From Rhizophagus irregularis (Eukaryota; Glomeromycota; Glomeromycetes; Glomerales; Glomeraceae): a DNA stretch of 64,000 bases. Under the pieces are notes generated by a model. The model worked only from the letters and a program-made list of their open reading frames with translations. It was not told the origin of the DNA and searched no databases. This document shows positions 54,612 through 64,000 of the stretch, in pieces. Each line of letters opens with the position of its first letter. Within the stretch, counting starts at the first letter, position 1. Made by a program: the position numbers and the translations under genes. The stretch is from contig NC_089459.1 of assembly GCF_026210795.1 (NCBI RefSeq), positions 1,922,001 to 1,986,000 of the forward strand. The letters are read 5' to 3'.

Positions 54612-54965
54612 TTGTGTCATTACTGGGGGACAACTATATTATACAAACGAAATGTAAAATCAATTTTTGACATCGAGGATTCTCATTGTATAATAATGAA
54701 CCAGCTTTTGGATTCGCCAGAACGGGATGTGATACTCATATCTCTAGTATCGGCGAATAAAAAGTTATTTGTATTTAAACCTTTTAAAGGTATCTCGTTA
54801 TCTAGAAGCACGAAACTATCTCAATTCGACGCGTTTTATTCCTACGAATTCAACGAGCTGTGTTTAATCTTTCTAAAACCATCGGATGCTGAGTTAATGT
54901 GCTTTAACGACCTGAAAAGTTCTGTCCGCATTAAACGCAGAATTTATAAATCATATCAGATATAG
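54612..54965 (+). CDS. Unidentified small protein
   Basis: Open frame of 117 codons; an inner ATG (MNQLLDSPERDVILISLVS) may be the true start. The layout, a short N-terminus with S-ER--- and a hydrophobic VILISLVS strand, then KPFKGISLSRSTKLSQFDAF, recalls the first half of type B HMG-like genes, but the match is too weak to assign. No partner gene, clear intron or TATA word. Could be a diverged HMG relative or a chance frame. Confidence 0.35.
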   Translation: MCHYWGTTILYKRNVKSIFDIEDSHCIIMNQLLDSPERDVILISLVSANKKLFVFKPFKGISLSRSTKLSQFDAFYSYEFNELCLIFLKPSDAELMCFNDLKSSVRIKRRIYKSYQI

Positions 54966-55225
54966 ATTTGAATTCCCATTCGTACGTGGATTGTCAATTA
55001 ATGCTTTTGTAAAGTTCTAAAAACATCACGAAATAAAAAATTGAGCAATAAATTTTTAGGTATACTGTAGTTTAAACTTTAATTATTAACCTGATCACCA
55101 TTTTATGAACGTTACACAATATCGAGAAATAAGCATATGCATCTCCGTGAATGCAAAAAAAAAGGGTTGAACTTGTAATAAAATCGGTAACCTTTAAACT
55201 CAAACTTTACTTCGTTTTGTTTACA

Positions 55226-56404
55226 ATGTCTTACGGAGATTTACTTGATGAAGTGTTAATTCATTTAACACTTGTAATAGATTATATCTCATATGCATAT
55301 AATACTCTTATCTCGTTCATTTTATTTAAATTTCTTAATCAACCACCGTTACATGTTCATATTCCAACACAGACTTATCATCCAGCAGTTTTAGTTACAG
55401 GAACCTCTGTTGGAATTGGACGAAATGTTGCATTAAATTTAGCCAAAAGAGGTTATACAGTCTTTGCAACAGTTCGTAAAGAAGAGGATGCGGAGGATTT
55501 AAAGAACACTTTTCAAGAAACTGACAATGTTATGAATGGTTCTTTAGAAAGTTTAATAATGGATGTAACTAATAAAGACGATATTAAAAAATCTTACGAT
55601 ATTATTCGTAATAAGATTGGTAGAGAAATTCCTTTTGTTGGATTAATTAATAATGCTGGATTAGTTTTATATATTCCTTTAGAAATTGCAACAGAAAAAT
55701 CTTTTGAAGATAGTTTTAATACGAATTATTTTAGTATTATTAATTTAACGAAAAAATTTTTACCTTTATTAAGAGAAAGTAGAGGTAGAGTCATTAACAT
55801 TGGTAGTATGGCTTCTTGGAGTCCTGCTCCTTCTATGGGAATTTATTCTTCAACTAAAGCTGCTATTAGATCTATTACACAAGTATGGAGAATGGAAACT
55901 AGATCTATGGGTATACATTTCTCTCTCATCGAACCTGGTAAGTTTTATGCTATTTACTTGTTATTACATTGGATTAAACATTTTGTGAAATACAATTTTT
56001 AGCATAAATTTATTCGTATATTTACTTTAGGTATTGTTGCAACCCGATTGACCCAGAACCAATTGAATACATATCGTACTTTTACATCATTCCCAACCGA
56101 TTCAAAATATCATGACATTCCACAAAGTAAAGGTATTACATCAAACGTAATTGATGCTTATGAAAATTTATTTAAAATGATCGCAAAAAGGAGTTCATTG
56201 GTTGCATCAAAAGCTATTCCACCTGCTATTGTAACTGATGCTATAGTACATGCTTTAACCGCTCCTTATCCTAAAAATACTTATTATGTTGGTTTGGATG
56301 CTAGACTTATTGCTATGGTAAGTTGGTTGTTTGGTGATAGAATTATTGAAGCTATTCAAGCAAAAGCTTTGTATGTTCCTAATGATATGATTGCTGTTAT
56401 ATGA
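55226..56404 (+). CDS. Short-chain dehydrogenase/reductase (SDR)
   Basis: Exons 55226-55937 and 56031-56404; the phase-1 junction gives EPG/IVATR. Start at 55226 (MSYGDLLDEVLIHLTLVIDY); an earlier in-frame ATG at 55151 would add 25 residues. Residues about 10-40 are hydrophobic and may anchor the protein in a membrane. The cofactor motif TGTSVGIG, the NNAG motif (LINNAGLVLY), the catalytic Ser region (VINIGSMASWSPAPSMG) and YSSTK are all present, so the classical Ser-Tyr-Lys triad is intact. The C-terminus (VTDAIVHALTAPYPKNTYYV) fits the retinol/17-beta-hydroxysteroid-type SDR group, NAD(P)-dependent oxidoreductases of lipid-like alcohols. Substrate unknown. It ends 885 bp from the convergent phosphatase gene. 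Confidence 0.92.
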
Positions 56405-57289
56405 GATTTTGGAATTTAAATAGCTAGAGATTATTGTTTATTTATTTAATCTTAAACTATTTTCTCCTTAACATTTTTAATAAAAAATATATATATATCT
56501 TGTTACAAGATATTTTAATTAATTTTAATTTTATACTTGATTTTTTTAATTGACTAATCTTGATATTTTTAATTCCGCTGAAAAAATCTCATAATATAAA
56601 AAATATAATTATTTAATAATGATGTATTTTAATAAATTAAAATTAAAACCGTTGAAATTAACAATTAATATTTTATAATATTATTTTTAATCTATTTTAA
56701 TTTAATAATTTGTAAAAAAAAAATAATTATAAATATATAATTAATATAAAATTTTATGTAACATTTTTATATAATAATATATTTCTAAAGAACCCTTTGA
56801 TATGAAGTATATTTCCAATTTTTTTGAGGAATTGGCATTAGTATGAAAAACAAATACAAATACCGAGTATTTTGATATTTTACTACTAAATCACTAGTAA
56901 ATTTTTGTACAATACAATATTTTTAAGTTATATTATTTATTTAATTTAAATTAACAGTTTTAAATAAACTAATTAATTGATAAACTGTAAAATTATAATT
57001 ATATATTTTAAATTTAAAATTTTATTAATATATAAATGTAAAGAATTATTTTTTTTTGAATATTCACAAAAAGCTTATATTCTTTAATAATTTAATCTAA
57101 AAATACAATATAAATAACTACACTAATTTTACTTTAAAATTAAATAAATAATATTAAAATTATTGATTTTTTTATAATATTTAATTACATTTGTAAATCT
57201 TATATGTAATTAAATAAAAGAGATGTTTAATAGTTTTTTTAATTACTTTATAACAAATTATAAAATGATTAAAAATTTACCTATTTATA
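56405..57289. other. Very AT-rich region between convergent genes
   Basis: Holds the 3' ends of the SDR gene and the phosphatase gene. No other feature seen. Confidence 0.65.
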
Positions 57290-60200
57290 TTAAAGCCATA
57301 ATGCTTGTTTAACTTTAAATCCAACTTTAGTCATAATTCCAGTGTTTTTATTTGCTTCTTCCAAACTAAAAAAAAAATTTAAATAAGTTTACTAAAATTG
57401 TAACCAGTGGTAATAATTAGCACAAATTCAATCCAATACCTTATAATAGGTCTTTCAACAACAAATCCAACATCTTCAGCATTACCAATATCCCAACAAG
57501 CTTTAACAATTTCTTCAACTACTTCATCAACAATTTGTTGACTACTTTTTTGTTCTTTTTGTTCATTATTTTTTTCTTCACTACCACCACCTCCATCAAA
57601 TTTAGTTGCTTCACCTACCAAGTTACTTCTAAATGCTTTGAATGCCATAAATTTTTTTACTTCCGTATTATTATTTTCATTTGCCTTATAATTATTATTG
57701 TTTCTCATGCTACCCGAATTTACTCTACTTGATTCTCCTGATGCTCTATAATATACTATAAATCCATAATTATCTTTAACTGATACACATGATGGATATA
57801 ATGTTGATAGTATATATTCTCCTATAAATTTAATAAAGAATAAATAAGTACCATATAAACTTTTATTTAATGGTTATTATTTAATAATAAAAAAGATTAA
57901 CCTTTTTCAACTGAAGTTATTTCACCTAATCCGATTCGTTTAAACTGCATTACTTTTTCCAGGCGATAATGAAATGTACAAACATAGAGAGCCTTTTTAG
58001 TCAAAAGTAATACCTTTTCTTCATAAGATTTACCTCGTCTAGATTAAGAAAAATCTTGTTAAATCATCAAAACACAAGTTTTTTTTTAATTGAAACGATT
58101 TTTCATACAGTGTATTTGGTTCAGTAGGTGATAAAAATGTCCAACCATTAATCTTTTCTTCATTATCAATAATGACAATTGAACTACTAATTTCAACTAT
58201 AAAATAATCAATATTAGAAAAAAATTTTCAACTTCAAAAAAAAACTGTGTAAAATAATTAGTAAATATAACTTACTTGCAGTAGCTCTAACTTTTGCCCA
58301 TCTCTCTGAATCTCCAGGTTGTGATGCTTCAAATTTCTGTTGAAGTTCTTGAAATACTTCAATTGAACGATTGCCTAATACATAATCAATTGTGGCCTAT
58401 CATACGCATAAAATATTTTTCATTATAAGGATTAAGTCAGATTAAAAAGTAAAAAAAATTATTTTATTACTTGTCTAAAGAAATCTTTAAATGTATTTTG
58501 GAACATTCGAGCTAATGAATTAGATGCATCATTGACAACTCCTTGTAAATTTCTTTTTCCTAATAAATAAGGTAATTAATAACAGTACAACAATAGTAAT
58601 AAACAAAAATAAATATACGAACCAGTCCTATAATAGTAAAAAAAATTGACAAACTTAAGATAAATAACGTGTATTTAATTATAAAAATTATTAAATAACA
58701 ATCTAACCTTGTAAAATCTCCTTTCAGTGCACTAGTTCCGGCGTATTCTCTACTTATAGAATCTCCGTTGTTTGCCCATACTAGTAATGAGTGAGCATGA
58801 ATTTCAAATGTAGCCTATTGTTAAATTTTCTTAAAAATAAGTTCTACACTTACCATCATTGAAAATATTTTCAAAATGTTCATAATGAGAAATTCCGCCA
58901 TCAATATGTTCTGATATTCCTAATCTAAGCATTTGAAGATTTAAAACTTCTCTAGCAAGAGCACTCTATAAATGAAATTGACGAATAATTAGAATTAAGT
59001 AATTGAAAAAATAAATATTTGCCATGATATATACCTGTACAACATTTGTCCTATCCAAACAGTCCATACAATTCTAGATAAATAATAATAAATGATTAAC
59101 AAGAATTCAACAAAAAAAAAAAATATTATATATCTCTTAAATTAGACGTGATATCAAACCGTACGAAAGATTCCTGTTTGTTGGCAATGAACTTCTTTTT
59201 CACCCGTTACTTTATTAGCTTGCCAATAATAACTTGAAAAAAAAGTAAAGATTAGTAAAAATTTTTAAAGATAAAAATACCATTAAGCACGTTAATTTAC
59301 CTCATTTTATTAAAATTAGTTTTGAGCATCTCAACAAGTTTTAGAATATTTTCATATTTCATTCCTTTACATTGTTGATGAAAATCAAATCCAATATATC
59401 TAAATTTCGTGAAAAGAAAAATAGTTTAAATCAAAATTAATTTGGTTTTAAATACACCCAAATAAAAGTTGTACATACTCAATATTTTTTTCATCTCCTA
59501 AACGTTCAACTGCTTCTCGATAAGCTGATCCAACTATGGCTTCTCGATTAGTTAGTTCAGTTAAATTAATACAACTAATATGTCCATACAGTTCAATTAA
59601 ATTGTCAAAATGTTTTTTAAAGGCTAGGGCATTTTCATTAACAGAACGTTCTAATACAGGTTTTGGCTTTAAGCCATAAGGAGATTGAGACCAAAACAAC
59701 GGAACTATTTAAAGAGAAAGTTATAAATTAAATCGATGAATTTTTTTTTTAAAGAAAAGGAAATAGGTTTTTAACTTACTGGAACCACGAATTTGCAAAA
59801 ATGATACATCATGATTAATTCCTTCAATCTAATAAGAAATAAGAAAATGTAAAAATCCGAGCTGAAAAATATCGTAAAATGAGTAAATATTTCATAGGTT
59901 CAGACCTCAATTGAAAGAATTTGTTCTGTTTCAACAAAATTCGCTACTGCACCATCTTCATTGATTCCTCTACGCTGATATCGTAAACCTACAAATTCGT
60001 AACATAATATGTTTAAAAGCAATTTAAAAAAAAAATATTGTATACGTACCCGCTCTTTCACGACTTCTTCTAGAAATCAATATAAAATCAAAATCATGTT
60101 CATCAATTTGACACGGTTCACATTGAACATAACCTTGCATTATAGGCAATATCCAGGCATGAAGCTTTTTTTTATAAAAAATATATACATACATATTTTT

Positions 60201-61874
60201 TAATATAAAATCCAAATTTTTAGCTATCACCCAAATATACTGTGTGTATTATTTACCTCGAGTTCAATAAATCCTTTAAGCATATGTTCATTCCACCAAA
60301 ACCTCTTATCTGCCTGTGTGAAAAATATTTAATCCAATTAATGAAATTATAGATTTTTAAATACAGCACACAAATTTCATAAATTTTAACCTGTTTCCAA
60401 AGAGGTAATTCTTTCTTAGGAAATCCTTTTGCATTTTTTTCTTGTAAAGATGTCGTGATATCTAATTGAAAAGAAAAGTAAATAAATTAACAGAAAATTT
60501 AATAAAACAACAGAATAATTCAAATAGACATGTTGGTACCAAGTTCATATGAAAAAAAGAATGCATCAGAACGAAACAATAATGCAATTTCTTTAGCAAT
60601 TCTTAAATCCATCACCTACAAATAATGATCAATAATTTAATTATAAATAAATAAACATAATATTTAAATAAATTAATTTTGACCAACATTTTTTTCTATA
60701 GGATCCTTTATGTTAATAACTTTTGGAGCTCCAAAATCACTAGCGAAACCATCCAAAACTTCAGTAACTCTTTTTGCAGCAGTGGAGAAAGGTGACAATT
60801 TATCAGATGGACTTTTTAGCATATCACTATTATTGCTACTTAAATTACCACTACCTGTAGCCACACTTTCATTTAAAATTGTGTTTACAGATGTAAATTC
60901 CCCTTCTCTATCTTCATAATCAGAATCTGATCCATTTGAAGATGGCGATGGTGATCTTTTTTTATTTAAATCAGAAAATGCCAATTTCATTTTCGATAAT
61001 AAAGCTGTAACTTGTTGTTTTTTGTTTATAAAAGATAGTGGATCTGGTGACGATGATGGAGGTGTAACCGAAACTGATACAGATGTCGATGAAGCTGAAA
61101 CTGTTGTTTGTATCTGCGGAAACTCTTTTTCTGCTTCTGCTACATCTGTCTCTATTATTTCATTTGAAATATATCTTTTATGTGATCTTTCCTCTTCCTC
61201 TAAATTAGCATCTTCATGAAGAGTATCAGCATCCTCTTGATCATCATCATCAACAGGCCAAGGCTGTTCAAAAAAATTTATTAAAAACTTTTAATATAAT
61301 AAAAAAATTTCAAGATCAACTTACATGATTTTCAAGTATTTTGAGAGCCCTTTCATAATCCAAAGGTAAAATTGCTACTCTTTTAATCATATAAACATTC
61401 TTATCTTGAACATGACCAAGATTCTTTCTATCTGTAATAACTATGATATATCGTCCTACATTAACCGATCAAAATAATTTGAGTTGTCAATATATGTTAC
61501 TTAGTAATGCAATTAAAAATACACAAACACAAACCTGTTAGCAATTCTAAAAATCCTACTACTCCGAAAATATCATAAGGTTTAGCATCCTGCGAAGGTT
61601 CATATAGTTCTAAAGAATTATTTCATGTAATTAAATAAAATATACCAAAGCTTTCTTAATATATACTTCTTTAAAAACCGGATTAATGTAAAATACCTTT
61701 CTTTACAATTTTTCCAGTCTCCAATTCAATTTCCAAAAAATCACTTCCAGCAATTAAAATAAAAACCTTTCTATCAATCACTAAACTAATTCTTTTATGT
61801 AATGGTGGTGGTGGTGGTTGCATAACAGGCGTAGGTACAATAGGAGTTGGAGCTTTTCTTTTAAGTAAAAACAT
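57290..61874 (-). CDS. SAC-domain phosphoinositide phosphatase, INPP5F/Sac2-like
   Basis: About 23 short exons; the first is 61697-61874 (MFLLKRKAPTPIVPTPV) and the last ends at 57290 (GIMTKVGFKVKQALWL). The N-terminal SAC part has LVIDRKVFILIAGSDFLEIE and DIFGVVGFLELLTGRYIIVI. It is interrupted by an acidic, Ser-rich loop (about 60680-61260). Then come ELPLWKQADKRFWWNEHML, HAWILPIMQGYVQCEPCQI, FDFILISRRSRERAG, RRGINEDGAVANFVETEQIL and PLFWSQSPYGLKP. The catalytic CX5R(T) motif NCMDCLDRTNVVQ is at about 59038-59076, intact. Next are DFTRTGKRNLQG and FKDFFRQATIDYVLG, and a C-terminal region of the hSac2 type. Known relatives remove phosphate from PI4P on endosomal or Golgi membranes. A tiny exon (TG) near 58620 is implied by the conserved motif. 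Confidence 0.93.
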
Positions 61875-62673
61875 AATAAATAGTTAAAATTGGATATTGA
61901 TTGTTTTAAAATTTAGGAAGCTGATATTTTATCTGTTTGCTTCAACTTTATTAAATATAGCTAAATTAGGAATATAATATAGTCACATGATCATGCAATG
62001 ATGCAAGGAACTTAACATGCAGATCTTTGATGATCTCTTTTATTTACATCATGAAATTTTGTAATGTTTGTGTAAACACTTAATTTTATTATGGATTGTC
62101 ATTACTACTTTAATGTTAAGCAAAATATTCCCTTAAATTAACGTGAAAAAATTTATTTCATTAATTAATAACTAATATTTCAATTTAGTCTTTGTAATAT
62201 ATGATTTATACACTTATGGAATTGATCGGATTATCAGTATACATTGTTTATATCCATATCAGTTAAAAAGCAAAATGATTGTTAAGTTCAACATATTCAT
62301 TACGTTCACAATATAATTATTTTTATGACTATTATTTTTTAAATATTCATGCCAAAGTATTGACTATATGAATCATACTTACTAGAAGAATATGAAAGCC
62401 ATGTGATACTATATTGTATTACAAAAAAAATTGTCTAATTCAATTTTATTTATTGTCACGACTTTGACAAAATAATATATTTGAACTTAAAATCAAAAAA
62501 TTAACTTAAATGAATAATGAGAAACTAATAATGAAATATATACATATTCACATGAAAAAAAATTTAGGTAATTCAAACATTCTATAATATAATTTTTTAT
62601 ATTTTTTTTAAAAAAAATTGAACAAGTTCATTTCTAAAGATGTACATTCATTTATAAAACATTAAAATATTCA
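61875..62673. other. Intergenic region between two minus-strand genes
   Basis: AT-rich. A T-run/A-run palindrome lies at 62602-62618. It probably holds the phosphatase promoter and the terminator of the kleisin gene; no motif stands out. Confidence 0.55.
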
Positions 62674-64000
62674 TCATGCCGGTACGTCCTCCAGTAAATC
62701 AAATAATTTGTTCTAAAATAAACAAATAAATAATTAATTTAAATAATTAAATAATTTAACGTATCTAAATGATAAATTCAAGTCAACCCTACCTTGCATA
62801 GGATTTCAATATCTCCGTATGGTTGTTTTTGTTGTACATGTATTACATCTTTGGTATTTAAAACTAATAATTCAAAAAATAATTTCACTGCGTCTTGTCG
62901 TTTAGCCTATTAACATAAAAACTAATTAAGTTGTTTGTTTTTTATTATAAATGAAATTGTGTTAAAATAAAAGAATAATAATCGTACCGTTTCCACAACA
63001 CTTTCATAACTCACTACAGTTTGTCTTGGTTTTGTGGAGCTTTCTGCAACTTGTTCACTTATTTCTTCACGACATTTATCTCTCAAAAGTTTCATTGCTT
63101 TGATTGTATTTTTACTATACGCGTTACCGGTATTTTGTTGATCCTGTGTTTCATCTTGATCAAAAATGGTTACGCCCGGAATATTTGGCAAGTCTATTTA
63201 AAAAGTTAAAATTAATATAAATGGAAAAGTTATAAATAAACAATACAAGGTATGGAATTCCTGCTAACCTCCATCTTCCATCGGACTTGGCGGAAGCTCA
63301 GGTACATTATCATTTCCGAACTATAATAATATTAAATAAATTAACAAAAAAAAACATAATAGAACATACGGTTACGCTAAAAACTGTCTAATCCTATTAC
63401 ATTATCAATTTGATCATCGAATTCGTCATGTTCTGAGGGTGGAGCTGATGTTATGGCTTTATCTTGCGTGGATTCTTTTTCTTTTTCTTTATTCGCTTGT
63501 GTTTGTTCTGTGATATCAACATCCTGTGTTGTATCTAAAATTAGGGAAAAAAAGCACCAAATTTAAATTATTGATCTTTCGTAAATCTTAACAATACGAT
63601 GCAAATAAAACACAAAACCTTGGTTATAATCAGGAGAATTTGGGATTTCTGTTATTTCCGGGAGCTATCAAATTAAATTAAAATCATATACTTTTATTTA
63701 TTATAAAATAGGACATGAATATACTTACCACAAATTCATCATTATTTTTGTTGTCGAATGTATCAGTATCTAATTCTGTTGTACCCGACGGGCCTGGTAG
63801 TGCCTCGTTGTCGTCTTCTTGCACTTTAGATGGTGAAGATACTCTTTGACGCTTTCGAGCAAAAAGGTAACGTAATTCGGGCAAAATATTATGTGGAGCG
63901 GTTAGATCGAGAAAATACCAAGCTCCCATTTGGCGGATTTCCGCTAACCGTAATAATTTTCTTGAAACAGGAAGATATGATGGCTATAAGGCAAACAATG
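62674..64000 (-). CDS. Rad21/Rec8-type cohesin kleisin, C-terminal part
   Basis: The gene enters from the right edge, so its N-terminus is missing. Readable exons run from 63729-63983 (SRKLLRLAEIRQMGAWYFL and LPELRYLFARKRQRVSSPS) through acidic, Pro-rich pieces (LPEITEIPNSPDYNQ, a long E/K/Q segment, NDNVPELPPSPMEDG) to the C-terminal winged helix: YSKNTIKAMKLLRDKC, KRQDAVKLFFELLVLNTKDV and PYGDIEILCKNKLFDLL, with the stop at 62674. The last intron joins CK/NK. The winged-helix block is diagnostic: in cohesin it binds the Smc1 head while the N-terminus binds Smc3, closing the ring around DNA. Mitotic Rad21/Scc1 and meiotic Rec8 cannot be told apart from this part. Confidence 0.85.

Noticed and set aside
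57535-57732. Plus-strand frame inside the phosphatase gene
   Set aside because: Antisense of a Glu/Lys/Asn-rich exon of the SAC-domain gene.

Overview
The window reads as nuclear DNA of an arbuscular-mycorrhizal fungus, most likely Rhizophagus (R. irregularis or a close relative). The pointers are strongly AT-rich DNA, short introns of about 50-110 bp, an expanded family of diverged MATA-HMG-box genes, a BTB/TLDc-type gene, a NADAR gene, and remnants of element families I associate with that genus. No transcript or database evidence was available; gene models rest on open frames, splice-site consensus and phase agreement.

Layout. 1-1123: 3' part of a NADAR-domain gene (+). 1.1-7.2 kb: AT-rich, with an unidentified eroded gene, a small doubtful gene at 4.3-4.8 kb and short repeats. 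7.3-12.9 kb: one very unusual gene (-) whose HMG-like first exon is followed by about 26 internal exons, many only 9-33 nt, and then a 2.1 kb exon coding a repeat-rich protein. 13.4-26.0 kb: five more HMG-like genes plus a BTB/TLDc pseudogene. 26.5-39 kb: a less AT-rich island of degraded elements: an eroded multi-copy gene, a LINE 3' end, two hAT-like MITEs with 8-bp target duplications, a fossil primase-helicase/recombinase element, and a pogo/Tigger-like transposase split by an insertion. 40.1-53.7 kb: eight more HMG-like genes. 54.6-56.4 kb: an unidentified ORF and a short-chain dehydrogenase (+). 57.3-61.9 kb: an INPP5F/Sac2-like phosphoinositide phosphatase of about 23 exons (-). 62.7-64 kb: C-terminal part of a Rad21/Rec8 cohesin subunit (-), cut by the window edge.

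The main result is the HMG cluster. Fourteen diverged HMG-like genes fall into two main sequence types, which I call A and B, plus two others. Four times a type A and a type B gene stand head to head over a short shared upstream region. Type B genes have grown by tandem duplication of phase-1/phase-1 tail exons. The 7.3-12.9 kb gene takes this to an extreme: every inferred intron is phase 1 and every inferred internal exon is a multiple of three. Head-to-head A/B pairs recall the paired transcription factors of fungal mating-type loci, but a mating or partner-recognition role here is inference only.
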